In this document: positions 47,398 to 58,500 of the stretch, piece after piece | Numbering within the stretch: position 1 is the first letter of the stretch | Layout: the number at the start of each line of letters is the position of its first letter | Source: a virus | Length of the DNA stretch: 64,000 nucleotides | Strand: one strand, 5' to 3' | Virus record (IMG/VR): IMGVR_UViG_3300046804_003503 | Location: 1-64,000 of that record | Notes under the pieces: model-generated | The model's input: only the letters and a program-made list of their open reading frames with translations | Database searches by the model: none | Told to the model about the DNA's origin: nothing | Position numbers and translations under genes: made by a program

Positions 47398-48041
47398 CCA
47401 TATCTATAAAACTTTTAGACAGTGAAAAACAAATAGAAGGAATGATTTTATCTGCATTATCAGACCAATTCAACAGTGCTATTAGAAATAATGCCTATAA
47501 AATAACAGAAGAAATCAAATCTTTGATACCAAGTTGGATTAATTCTCAGCCAGAAATTAATGCTTTATTATCTAGAGAATTAGTTGGTCAATTTGGCATA
47601 ACCATATCTCCACAATCTATAGTGAATTCGATAATTGATTCTGTTATAAATTCAATATCCATATCTGTCAAGACTTACAATAATAAATTAAAGGGTGGCG
47701 GTTTAGAGATAAGTATTCAACCAGATAATTTTATCAATTTATTGGGATTACCGCAGGGGCATTCAATATATCAAGCTACCAACTTTGCTCCCGGTGGAGA
47801 TTTACATTGGCTAGAATGGATGTTAATACGTGGCGACGAAATAATTGTTGTTGGATATGAATACAACCCTAGAACTGGCATTGGAAGAACTGGTCTTGGT
47901 AATATGATATCCGGCAAGGGATTTAGAGTTCCACCGCAATATTCTGGTACTGAAAAAAACAATTTTATTACTAGAGCCTTATCAGGTTCGACCCAAGAAA
48001 AAGAAATTACTAAAGTATTTAAGAAGGTATTGGATACATAA
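47394..48041 (+). CDS. Probable tail-completion (neck) protein, 215 aa
   Basis: An amphipathic helical N-terminal half (LLDSEKQIEGMILSALSDQF) followed by a beta-rich part, including GGDLHWLEWMLIRGDEIIVV, and a basic GRTGLGNMI segment. That order is seen in HK97-gp10-type and other tail-terminator-region proteins. GGAG precedes the ATG at 47394; the in-frame start at 47376 lies inside the previous gene. Function by position. Confidence 0.55.
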   Translation: MTISIKLLDSEKQIEGMILSALSDQFNSAIRNNAYKITEEIKSLIPSWINSQPEINALLSRELVGQFGITISPQSIVNSIIDSVINSISISVKTYNNKLKGGGLEISIQPDNFINLLGLPQGHSIYQATNFAPGGDLHWLEWMLIRGDEIIVVGYEYNPRTGIGRTGLGNMISGKGFRVPPQYSGTEKNNFITRALSGSTQEKEITKVFKKVLDT

Positions 48042-49015
48042 TGAGTAATTATCTTAATTTAAAAGGATTTAATAGTGTATTCGACAATACTCTAAATAAT
48101 GAACTACAAGATAATATAATTGAATTTTTAGATTGGTCATTACTTGAAAAGGGTAACTATATGAATGTTACCTTGGGTGAACTGTCTAATCAAGGAATAG
48201 ACTCCAGTAAACTAAGAATATCGTCAAATACTTCTTATCCAAGTGGAAAAGCTTGGGAAGGATTTAGACAAAATTGGGTTTGGCAAAGCGGAATATCATA
48301 TAATCCACCACCAATAGTTGGATCTAACAATACCATTCCCGGCATTTCTGGAGTTTATGTAAACGGCACTTTTCATCCGTCTAGTTCGTCTGGTACATAT
48401 GCTCATAAAGTAGACTATTATAATGGAAGAATAATATTCAATAATCCAATTCCCACCGGCAGTTTAGTACAAGCTGAATTTAGTTATAAATATATAAACG
48501 TAGTCTATGCTAACAGTCTACCTTGGCTCGCAGAAGTGCAATATTCTTCTTTGGATCTAGGCCCAGATTTTGCAGTATTAAATAAGGGTAAATATGATAT
48601 ACCAGCAGAAGCTAGAATTCAACTACCAACTATAGCGGTTGAAATAGTACCAAAAAGATCATTACGTGGATATCAACTTGGCGGCGGTCAATGGGTAGAA
48701 ACTGATGTTCTTTTCCATTGTTTGGCCGAGGATGAATATACCAGAAATAAATTAGTAGATATTATCTCACTGCAAAATGATAAAACTATATATATGTTTA
48801 ATAGCAACCAAATAGCTTCTAGTGGATCTTTTCCATTAGATTATATGGGTTTTCCAGTTTCTGGAGCCATGAGATATCCAGATCTAATAAATAATTTTTT
48901 ACGTGGAAGTCTCAGATTAAAAAATTCTAGTGTCCAAAATATGAAATTAATTAACAGCAATTTTTATGCTGGGATTGTGCGGTTAACATTAGAAACAATA
49001 GAACTTTCAGTCTAA
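48041..49015 (+). CDS. Structural protein of the neck/tail region, 324 aa
   Basis: 324 residues, beta-rich, starting MSNYLNLKGFNSVFDNTLNN. A GISGVYVNGTFHPSSSSGTY loop and VDYYNGRIIFNNPIPTGSLV (about residues 110-160) are typical of phage virion beta domains, and WVETDVLFHCLAEDEYTRNK is a conserved-looking core. It lies immediately before the tail tube. It could be a tail terminator or tube-associated protein. Overlaps the previous stop by one base. Confidence 0.55.
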   Translation: MSNYLNLKGFNSVFDNTLNNELQDNIIEFLDWSLLEKGNYMNVTLGELSNQGIDSSKLRISSNTSYPSGKAWEGFRQNWVWQSGISYNPPPIVGSNNTIPGISGVYVNGTFHPSSSSGTYAHKVDYYNGRIIFNNPIPTGSLVQAEFSYKYINVVYANSLPWLAEVQYSSLDLGPDFAVLNKGKYDIPAEARIQLPTIAVEIVPKRSLRGYQLGGGQWVETDVLFHCLAEDEYTRNKLVDIISLQNDKTIYMFNSNQIASSGSFPLDYMGFPVSGAMRYPDLINNFLRGSLRLKNSSVQNMKLINSNFYAGIVRLTLETIELSV

Positions 49016-49019
49016 TTTA

Positions 49020-49032
49020 GTGTATAAGTAAC
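49020..49032 (+). promoter_or_regulatory. Candidate late promoter GTGTATAAGTAAC
   Basis: Begins five bases after the preceding stop and lies 45 bp before the tail-tube ATG. No -35 box. Confidence 0.5.
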
Positions 49033-49064
49033 TAGAGCTTACCATCTTAAAATAGGAGAGAATT

Positions 49065-50216
49065 ATGCCTGTCGCTAACAACAATAGAATCTTCTACGCT
49101 TGTCAAGCCGTTGCCATAAAGCCAATGGGTAGTACCGCTGCGGCAACAGTCGTTCATGGCGTACAAAGCGTTGGAATTAATACGACATTTAATCTAGAAC
49201 AAGTCTTTGAATTAGGTCAAATTCATATTTATGAAAATATTGAAGGTGTTCCAGACGTTGAAGTGACTTTAGAAAAAGTCCTTGATGGTTATCCTTTAAT
49301 GTTACATCTTGCTAGTAGTACCGTGCAATCAGATAGTGCCCTTACTACACCATCAGCAAAAACAGCATTAGTTGCAAGAGCAAAACAAAGATGCGATGTA
49401 ATTTTAGGTATTTTTCCAGATACTGTTGAACATATCGGAAATACTAATGACCCCGCACAGTCAGTTTATATGAGTGGAATGTATATAAGTAGTATTGGAT
49501 ATACTATTCCAGTAGATGGTAACTGCACAGAATCTTTAACTTTAGTTGGTAATCACAAGGCTTGGAATGTAGCAGGTAATCTATTTACAGGTGCTGTAGC
49601 AAAAACATTAGGTACTGTTGCTTCAAATGTCTATACAGATACTCCAAAAAATTTACAAGGAAGTCCAGCAAAAGGCGGCATACAGCGTAGAGAAAATGTT
49701 TCTATGAGTTTATCAGCCTTACCAGCTTCAATCGCCGGTGCTTCTGGGGTTGGAAATGGCTATGACTCAAGCAAAAAGATTCCAAAAGTACATATTCAAA
49801 ATATAAATATTAGTTGTGATTTAAATAGAGAAAGTGTGCAAGAACTAGGCCGTAAAGCTCCTTATACAAGATATGCCAACTTCCCAGTAGAAGTTACATG
49901 CGAATTTGAAGTAATAGCTGTTAGTGGTGATATGATTAATGCTACCGAAGCAGGACCATATGCAGTAGGCAATATAAATTACGGTAACAATACAGCAGAA
50001 GAATTTATCAAAATTGTTTTACACGATGGAACAACTATTGACTTAGGTACAAAAAATAGATTATCTTCAGTAAATTATACTGGTGGTGATGCTGGCGGTG
50101 GCAATGCCACTATAACATACAGTTATAGTACATTCAATAATCTTTCAGTATATCATCCAGAAGATCCCGCAACTGGCGCAAGACTATCTGGTTCCCCTAC
50201 ATACAATGCGCCATAA
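49065..50216 (+). CDS. Tail tube protein, 383 aa
   Basis: A beta-rich tube protein: VQSVGINTTFNLEQVFELGQ with IHIYENIEGVPDVEVTLEKV (residues about 29-72) is the N-terminal pattern of this tube family, and SIGYTIPVDGNCTESLTLVG (about 145) recurs in it. Location before two chaperone-like genes and the tape measure agrees. GGAGAG precedes the ATG. Its own late promoter lies upstream and a strong terminator downstream, as expected for an abundant protein. No sheath gene is seen nearby. Confidence 0.8.
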   Translation: MPVANNNRIFYACQAVAIKPMGSTAAATVVHGVQSVGINTTFNLEQVFELGQIHIYENIEGVPDVEVTLEKVLDGYPLMLHLASSTVQSDSALTTPSAKTALVARAKQRCDVILGIFPDTVEHIGNTNDPAQSVYMSGMYISSIGYTIPVDGNCTESLTLVGNHKAWNVAGNLFTGAVAKTLGTVASNVYTDTPKNLQGSPAKGGIQRRENVSMSLSALPASIAGASGVGNGYDSSKKIPKVHIQNINISCDLNRESVQELGRKAPYTRYANFPVEVTCEFEVIAVSGDMINATEAGPYAVGNINYGNNTAEEFIKIVLHDGTTIDLGTKNRLSSVNYTGGDAGGGNATITYSYSTFNNLSVYHPEDPATGARLSGSPTYNAP

Positions 50217-50257
50217 TTAAATAAATAATTTTAGGAATCTTAAGGATACAAAATGAG

Positions 50258-50307
50258 ACTCCCGCTTGTGAGAAAGCTATATGAAGCATCATGAGCGGGA
50301 GTTTTTT
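50258..50307 (+). terminator. Rho-independent terminator or attenuator
   Basis: Perfect 9-bp stem ACTCCCGCT (50258-50266) with AGCGGGAGT (50294-50302) followed by six T (50302-50307). Its 3' arm and T-run encode the first codons of the gene at 50281, so termination and entry into that gene are mutually exclusive. Confidence 0.8.
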
Positions 50308-51327
50308 GTTTCTATGATAAGATCTGGAAAAGTTTTCATAACATATAAGGACTTAGAATTAGAAATATGCCCACTTACACTTGACCAATCTTTTAAATCT
50401 TGCAAAGTTTATCAAGAATCATATGAAAAGGCTTTATCGGAAGAAATGATGACAGAAGATGATGTTAATCAATGGATGATAGAAAATGAACTTTGGACAA
50501 TACATGACGATAAAAAGGAAGAAGGTCTTAAGAAAGATATTGAAAAATTAAAAGAAGAAATATATAATGCTAGAAAAAATACCTCAATGGTCAATAATAT
50601 AAGAAAATATTTACGCGCGGGGGAATCTCAGCTTTCTTCTCATCTAAATAAAAAATATATGTATCATCAAAATACTTGTGAAGGTATAGCATCCACAGAA
50701 AGATTGATCTGGATTATCAAGAATACTACATACAAAAATAATAAACTATATGATTTTGAGGATGTATCCCTACAGTATGTTGTAGATGAGTGGCAGTCAC
50801 ATTTTTTGTCAGAAAAACAATATAGAGATCTAGCACGAAATGATCCTTGGAAATCATTGTGGATTGTTAGAGAAAGTTCAAAAGTTCCACTATTTTGCAA
50901 CCCTCCAAATACAGAACTAACATATAATCAAAAAAACTTATTAATTTGGTCACAAATGTATGATAATATACAAGAGTCTATAGACTGCCCCAGTAAAGAA
51001 GTAATAGAAGATGATGATATGCTCGACGGATGGTTCATTGTGCAGAACAAAAAGAGAGAAAGAGAAAGATCAGAAAAAGATTTTGAGCAAGACACAGTAA
51101 GCGAAAAAATCAAAAATGCATCTGAAGTCTATATCATATCAAATGGTGAAAATGATAAAATTAATAAAATCAATAATATGAATGATCCATTTTCTCGATC
51201 CATTAAAAGACAAAGAGAAAAAGTTATTGAACAAAACGGCCTCGTAGAAGAACAACATTTACCAGATCAGCGTCAAAAAATTCAAATGATGGCTACTAAT
51301 CAAATGAGAGGAAAAATAGGAGGATAA
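50281..51327 (+). CDS. Tail-assembly chaperone-like protein, 348 aa
   Basis: Between tail tube and tape measure, the position of tail-assembly chaperones. The N-terminus HEREFFVSMIRSGKVFITY resembles those of other phage chaperones. The middle is helical (EEGLKKDIEKLKEEIYNARK) and the C-terminus charged. It shares layout with the gene at 51674. The start is uncertain: ATG 50281 (GAGAAAG upstream) lies within the terminator, and a later ATG at 50314 is possible. A 13-codon frame beginning at 50254 overlaps the start. Confidence 0.65.
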   Translation: MKHHEREFFVSMIRSGKVFITYKDLELEICPLTLDQSFKSCKVYQESYEKALSEEMMTEDDVNQWMIENELWTIHDDKKEEGLKKDIEKLKEEIYNARKNTSMVNNIRKYLRAGESQLSSHLNKKYMYHQNTCEGIASTERLIWIIKNTTYKNNKLYDFEDVSLQYVVDEWQSHFLSEKQYRDLARNDPWKSLWIVRESSKVPLFCNPPNTELTYNQKNLLIWSQMYDNIQESIDCPSKEVIEDDDMLDGWFIVQNKKRERERSEKDFEQDTVSEKIKNASEVYIISNGENDKINKINNMNDPFSRSIKRQREKVIEQNGLVEEQHLPDQRQKIQMMATNQMRGKIGG

Positions 51328-51328
51328 T

Positions 51329-51661
51329 ATGGAACCTGACTATAAAAAAATTAGAGATTCTAAGTATAAGGCAGAGTCAAAAGAAAGACTATCTAAGATA
51401 TTGAAGAAAAAAATTCAAACTACTATGATAGGTGCGTTAAGTACAATAGAAGAAAATTTTAGTTTTTTATGGACCAATGAATCTGGTGGCCCATTGACCA
51501 AAGATCAAGAAGTTATGAAAGACTTATATAACAAAATACGTTCAGAAATTTTAGACCGTGGAAATAACCAAGCTAGAAATATTGACGCCGAACTAGCTCA
51601 ATATGAAGTAGAGTGGTTAAGATATCAAATCAAAATGCCAGTAATAAACCCTAACAAATAA
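51329..51661 (+). CDS. Hypothetical tail-assembly-region protein, 110 aa
   Basis: A helical, charged 110-residue protein between two chaperone-like genes. It begins MEPDYKKIRDSKYKAESKER and contains FSFLWTNESGGPLTKDQEVM. AGGAGG directly precedes the ATG. No family recognised; no slippery heptamer obvious at its ends, so a programmed frameshift is not supported. Confidence 0.6.
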   Translation: MEPDYKKIRDSKYKAESKERLSKILKKKIQTTMIGALSTIEENFSFLWTNESGGPLTKDQEVMKDLYNKIRSEILDRGNNQARNIDAELAQYEVEWLRYQIKMPVINPNK

Positions 51662-51673
51662 TTGGAGGAAGTT

Positions 51674-52567
51674 ATGTCTCAGGAAAAGGAAAAAATTGTA
51701 GAAATCAAGAAAACACAAAATGGCAAAGAAGAAATTGTTAAGATTCTCGTAAGGCGACCAAGTAGCTCATTAATTTCTCAGGCGCAGCGCGTTGGAGCAA
51801 AAGCTTGGACCGATTGTGTTCGTGATGGAATTATGACTAAAAAAGAGCTTGAGAAGTTTATGAAGCAGCAGGGTATTTGGGATGAGGGCAAAGATGAAGA
51901 ACAAAAGAAAGTAGTGCAGGAAATTGCCGACCTAGAAAAAAGACTATACGTTAGTGGTTCTAGCGGCAAAAAGCTCAAGGCTTCAGAAGGTAAAAAAATT
52001 GCTATTGATATGAGAATCAAACGAAATGAACTTAGAGATTTAATTGCTGAAAAAATGAGCTTAGAACAGAATACGGCAGAAGCCATATCTGATAATGTTC
52101 GATTTGACTATCTAGTAGCCAATTGTGTCTTTTATGAAAATGGTCAGAAAGTGTATAATAGCATGGATGACTATAAAGAGAGATCTGACGATGAAATAGC
52201 ATTTACTGCCGCGTCTACCCTAGCGGGGATGATGTATTCTGTAGATAAAGACTTTGAATCTAAACTACCAGAAAATAAATTCCTTAAAATGTTTAATTTC
52301 GTTAATGACGATCTTAGCCTAGTGAATGATAAGGGCGAAACAGTAGACACTGAAGGCAGAAGAATAGACAAGAGTGGATATTGGTTAAATGATCAAGGTC
52401 AAAGAATAGACAAAGATGGGAATATTCTTGACGAAAATGGCAACTATATACCAGAAGTAACTTATCTAGATGATAATGATAAAGAAATAAAGCCAAAGAG
52501 CGAAGACGTAGCGTTAGATGAAAAACCCCTAAAGAAAAAGAAGTCAACATCAACAGATAGTGAATAG
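51674..52567 (+). CDS. Tail-assembly chaperone-like protein, 297 aa
   Basis: A short beta N-terminus (VEIKKTQNGKEEIVKILVRR) is followed by a helical body (AQRVGAKAWTDCVRDGIMTK to about residue 200) and a repetitive acidic tail in which RRIDKSGYWLNDQGQRIDKD and a DENGNYIPEV unit echo each other. The order of elements parallels the gene at 50281 (charged helix, aromatic GIW/ELW, long coiled coil, then a second helical part). GGAGGAAG precedes the ATG at 51674. Confidence 0.62.
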   Translation: MSQEKEKIVEIKKTQNGKEEIVKILVRRPSSSLISQAQRVGAKAWTDCVRDGIMTKKELEKFMKQQGIWDEGKDEEQKKVVQEIADLEKRLYVSGSSGKKLKASEGKKIAIDMRIKRNELRDLIAEKMSLEQNTAEAISDNVRFDYLVANCVFYENGQKVYNSMDDYKERSDDEIAFTAASTLAGMMYSVDKDFESKLPENKFLKMFNFVNDDLSLVNDKGETVDTEGRRIDKSGYWLNDQGQRIDKDGNILDENGNYIPEVTYLDDNDKEIKPKSEDVALDEKPLKKKKSTSTDSE

Positions 52568-52599
52568 ACAGCGTTGTGTGGCATCAGTAAAGGAGAATT

Positions 52600-55500
52600 A
52601 TGTCAAGATTCGTACTGACCGCACAATTACAGTTACAAGCCCCAAATAACGTTCGTCAAATTGTACAACAAATTCAATCCCAATTAAATGGGGTTAATAT
52701 AAATGTACAAGTGCAAAACTCTGCACAGGCTCAACGTCAAATACAGCAAGTAACTCAAGCAACTAATCAAGCAACTACAGCCGCCGAAAGAATGGGTAAA
52801 GCATTCGCCCTTTCTGTTAGGCGGTTTGCTGCTTTTTCTATTGCTACTAGGGCTGTTAGTTTATTTACTAGTACTCTTGGAAGTGCTGTTCAAGATGCTA
52901 TTGATTTTGAAAGACAGTTAATTAAAGTTGCTCAAGTAACTGGTAAAAGTATTGGTCAACTCCGTGGATTAACGAAACAAATTACTAATCTTTCTACTGG
53001 ATTTGGTGTTGCTTCATCTGATTTGTTAGAAGTATCTACAGTATTAGCACAGGCTGGTTTAAGTGCAGAAGATACTGCCGTAGCATTAAAAACATTAGCA
53101 AAAGCCGCATTGGCTCCCAACTTTGATAGTATTTCTGAAACGGCAGAGGGTGCTATTGCTATTCTTGCTCAGTTTCAAGAAGGTGTTGGTTCTTTAGAAA
53201 AGCAGCTTGGTTCTATCAATGCTGTTGCTGGCGCATTTGCTGTAGAAGCCAGTGATTTGATTGATGTTATTCGTAGAACGGGCGGTGTGTTTAAAGCATC
53301 TGGCGGTAGTCTAAACGAATTGCTTGCATTATTTACTAGTGTTAGAGCAACAACGCGAGAAAGTGCGGAGAGTATTGGTACTGGCTTACGTACTATTTTT
53401 ACACGTATTCAGCGTCCCAAAACAATTGAGTTCTTAAAACAATTCGGTGTAGAGTTAGTAGATTTAGATGGTAAGTTCGTTGGCCCTTACGAAGCTGTCA
53501 AAAGACTCAGTGAAGCATTGTCTGGACTAGGTGAAGGAGATATTACTTTTATCAGAATCGCTGAAGAACTTGGCGGATTCCGACAAATTGGTAAGGTTCT
53601 TCCACTATTACAACAATTTTCTACCGCTCAATCTGCACTAAATGTGGCTATGAAAGCTGGAGACTCTTTGACACAAGATGCTGCATCAGCACAAGCGGCA
53701 CTTGCTATTAGAGTGATGAAAGTTAAAGAAGAATTCCTTGCGTTAATTCGTAGTGTCACAGAAACTTCTACTTTCCAAATAATGGCTAATACTGCATTAT
53801 CATTAGCATCAGCATTAATAAAAATTGGAGATGCTATCAAGCCATTGTTGCCAATGCTTGCTGCTCTATCAGCTATAAGGTTGGCAAAAGGTATGGCTGG
53901 TTTTTTTGGCGGAATGATGAGTGGTGCCACTTCTGGTAGACAGTACAACAAAGGTGGAAAAGTACTCGGATTTGCTAGTGGCGGATTAGTACCCGGTACT
54001 GGAAATAGGGACACTGTTCCAGCAATGCTAAGTCCCGGCGAGTTTGTTATACGCAAGAGTAGCGTGAATAAAATGGGTGCTGGTACGTTGGCAGCGATGA
54101 ATGAGAATCGTTATGCTTTTGGCGGAAAGGCCAGAACGTTCGGAATAGCAGCACTTGATGGAGATATACTATCAAAATCTGACAAACTTCCTATTTCATC
54201 TATAAGAGAAAAATTAGGAATTAATTTAGATAAATCTAACAATAAAAATGTTGAAAATACAATTAGAGGAGTATTAGGCTTAAAAGGATCTGATTTATCT
54301 GTTACAGCAAAATCAGATACTATTGCCCTAAGTGATCCCGGCATCAAAAATGCTATATACAATAATATTAAAAATCAAATGTATGGATTAATAACAAGTT
54401 CAGCTGCGGCATTGAGCAATGATACCGGAATTTCGATGAGAAAAAGACCAATTAATCCTAATAAAGTTCTTGCCAAAGTTGGAACAGATTCAACTATTGG
54501 CAGTGTATTTGAGGGAGCATTAGGATTATTAGGTGCCCCATTTTCTGCTGGTAAATCTACCGCCGCTATTGACTTTCCTAGAGGTCTTGGAAGATTCAGT
54601 GCCCCATTTAAAACTTTAGATAATATGCCAGTAGATGCAAAGAAAACATCTGATTCTAAAAAAATTAGCGAGATGTTATATAAAAAAATACCGAATTTCT
54701 TTGCTGCAATAGTCAAAAAATCTCCACAATATACCACACTTCAAAGTCAAATTTCTCAAGGCAGATTAGATAAGTTAAAAGGCAGAGAGTTTGATTTGAC
54801 TGAATACCGAAGAATTACTGGTAATTCCAAGGCGACTACAGCAGATCTACAAGGAGTTGCTAATCTATCTCGTAAGTCTGGCAACCGTCAACTATTTACT
54901 TTGAGAAATCTTGGTGGTCTTATCCAACGGTTTGCTACAGGCGGTGGAGTTGGAACAGATACTGTTCCGGCCCTATTAACTCCCGGCGAATTCGTTGTTA
55001 ATCGTTCATCTGCCCAAAGAATCGGCTACGGTAATCTCAACCGTATGAATAAGGTTGGTAAATATGCCAAGGGTGGAGTTGTTCAACATTTTGCTGCTGG
55101 AGGTGCTGCTACTGCTGCTTCTTCTTCTACAGCTGGAATAGATAGCCTAGACAAATCTGCTAAAAATGCTTCTAGATCTATGGGAGATGTAGTAAATAGC
55201 AATAAAATGTTTGCCGCTTCTATGGCTACTAGTCTTATTCAAGGATTTTTGCCAGCTGTTGATGAAAATTCATCTGCTACTCTTAAAGCTACACATAGCT
55301 TTTTAGGACTAATTACTACTATAACTTCTGTTGGCTTTGCCTTAGAGGCTTTTGGAATTGCTTTAAGTGCTAATCAAATTTTACAATTATTTGGAAGTGG
55401 CGCTGGCGGTCTAGGAAATATTTTATCTAATGTTTTTAAAGGCTTGAAAATGGGTATTGCTGGTCAAGCTGGACCAATGCCTTTGGGTGGTGGAATTGGC

Positions 55501-58500
55501 TCTAAAATTGGATCAATATTAGGTACAAAAATTCAAATTCCCGGCTTAGATAAGTTGTCTAAAACTTTTGAAAGAGTTGGCAAAAGTGCTATGAGTGGAT
55601 TTTCTCAGGGGATGAAAGGTATGCCGGGGGCACAGGCTTATTTCGCTAAAAATGCTTCACCATTTATGCAAAATTTATCTGTCGGAGCAACTACAATTGG
55701 AGCAAGGGCTGGACAAGCAATCGGATCTATAAAAAATGGTCCTATTGGTAGATCGGTTAGTAGTTTAAAGGCTGGCATAGGCGTAGGTATGAATCAAGGT
55801 ATTGGAGCGACACAGATTACTAGAAATACAGCTGGGGCATTGGGTATTTCTGGTAAAATAGGCCAAGGTATAGGATCGATACCCGGTTTAAATTCTCTTA
55901 CCTCTGGCATTAGTTCCGTAGGTCAATCTATTACAAAACTTGGAACAAATCTAAAAGCTTCTTTAGGTCCATCGCTTGCTGTCAGTATAGGCTTTAAAGC
56001 TATAAGTGGCATGATAGATTCTTATCTAGATTATCAAGGTAAATTAAATAAAGCTATCTCTGAAGGCAGTGTATCAGAAGCTAGAAAAAATTCAGTAGAA
56101 TCTGCTGGAGCAGATGCTGTAAATGCTTTTTCAACTGGCTTGATAGGTCTTAGTTCATTATTTGGACCTCCCGGAGTTGCCATAGCTGGTCTTACAGCTG
56201 GTGTAATTAAGCTTGGAAGTGAATTGCCAGTAGTTGGACCCATGATCAAAAGTGCGGCTGTAAACATAATGAGAGGATTTGGAGGAAATACATTATCTAG
56301 CATAGAATCATTAGCTGCAAGTCAAGCGGGAGCAGTTAAAACACAAAAATCATTAGAGCAAGCACAACTTTCTGCTACTCAAGCGATGAAAGATTTTGAA
56401 GATGGTACTATTACAGCTGTAGAAGCACTAAATCGCATAAGATCATCTGGACAAGAAGCTACAATCCAAGAACAAAGAGCTTTCAAATTTGCTCAACAAA
56501 ATTTAGAAAACAGGAATACTGGCGGTGTACTCGGTTATGGTAGAGATGTTAGTTCTAATTTAACACTTGGATTTGTAGACAGCGTAGAAAAAAGGAATAC
56601 TGAATTAGGAAAGCAAAGTGCAGAACAAATTAATCAAGCCGCAAAGATGAGATCTCAACAATTTCAAATGGAAACTGGAGCTAGAGTTGCAACTATTAGA
56701 TCTGGATTTGCAGCTGGTAAATCAAAACAAGATATAAAAAATCAAGCACTTGGAATTGGTACTGATTATGATAAAATAGCAAGAATGAAAAAATTATCAG
56801 ACGAAGCCTCTAGACTCGGAGAAGCTAAAGATTTTGTTGGCGCAGAAGCTGCCCATGAGGCATTTAGACAATTAGCTGCTGAAGTCAGACAAATAGATCA
56901 AGAAATAGCTAATTTAGAAAAAGAAGTAAGTAGATCCAAAGCAGCTTTTGAAGCCATGAATCTTGGTTTAAGATCTGCATCAGCCACTTCTTCTGCTTTG
57001 TCTGCTGATATGGATAGATTTAGTTCCGGCTTAGAAGTTGGCGGATCTACATTTATTAGCGACGTAGAATATTTACAACAAGCTCTGAGCAGTGCCGCTC
57101 AAGCCATGGATCCAGCAGATATTCAGAGTGCAATGAAAAATGTATCTGCAAATTTAGCAGAATTTGGAGTATCAGAAGAATACATCAAAAAATTTGAAGG
57201 AAATATTTTAGCTTTCACTCAAGCTCAAGCAGATTACAATAAAGCTTTTGAAATTGTAAAAAATACTATCAAAGGAAAAGATTTCAAAGGCATGGATGCT
57301 GACGATATGAAGAAAAAATTTGCTGAAGAATTGACTAAAGGTTTGGGAAAAGGGGTAAGCGAAGATGCCAAAAAAAATCTAAAAGATGTAATTATGGATT
57401 TAGAATTAGATAAATCAGATATAAATAAGATATTAATGGGTGATATCAGCGTATTTGGCGACAAGTTGACAGAATCGCAAAGGAAGATGCTTGAGCCTAT
57501 TGAGAAAATTTCTCAAGAAAGAGCAAAAGCTGAACAGGTATTGATAGACTTTACAAAGAAAAGAATTGAATCAGAAAGAAATTTTGTACAAGCTCAACAA
57601 GAGGCACTAGATTTAGCATTAGAAGGAAGAGAAATTCAAGGCAAGTATGGCGGTCCAGCCGTAAGTTATCAAGAAAAACGTGCTAATATATTGGGTAAAT
57701 CTAATGTAGAAGGTCAAAGACTAGGATTGACCAATATGCGAACTGGAGATATGGGAGAGCTTAGAGCTAGAAATGCTGAAATTAGAGGTGCATTTGCTAA
57801 TATTGAATCAACTAGAACTCAGAGAGGTGGAGTGGGTAACAAAGAAGGTGTAGTTGCCGATGAAGCACAAAAAGATTTACAAAAAGCATATAAAACACAG
57901 GTTGACACTATTAGAGGTTTAATCAAATTAGAAGAAGAACAACTTAAAATTACTCAAGAAAAAAATAAACTTGAAAAAGAATCTATGGAATCTTTGGTCA
58001 AGGGAGATATAGAAGAGTTTTTCAAAAAGCAGTCTGCCGTTGGAGCCACAGCTGCTATTGCTACTGGTGATGAACGATTAATGAGATTATATGGAGCAGA
58101 AGCTTTAGGTACAGCAGCATTAGACATTCAACGACAACAAGAGGCTGGAGTTCAAACATTATACGGTCAACAGCTTGGTGGGGCTGGCGGTTTAGCGGAA
58201 GCAGCTGCCGGTGCTGCATTATCTGCAAGAGGAGTTACCGATATGAGAGCAGCCCAAGTTATGGCTGGCACTACGGCGGAAGAAGAAGCAAGTAAATCTA
58301 GACTTCGTGAACTTGGCGGTATGCTTGGAGAAACCGGACAGCTTGGTGTAGATATGGCAGAAATGCAAGTAAATACATCTGTCGTTAATCTTACGGCAGC
58401 ACAAGTAAAGTTTGATGAAACTATGGCAAGAGGAAATGAAGCAGCTAGAAAAGCTCAAGAATCAGAAAGTATGCCAGCCGTAGCAAAAGCAAGAGGCGGT

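Noticed and set aside
51329-51700. Programmed frameshift joining tail chaperone genes
   Set aside because: No convincing slippery heptamer at the junctions; each gene has its own ribosome site.
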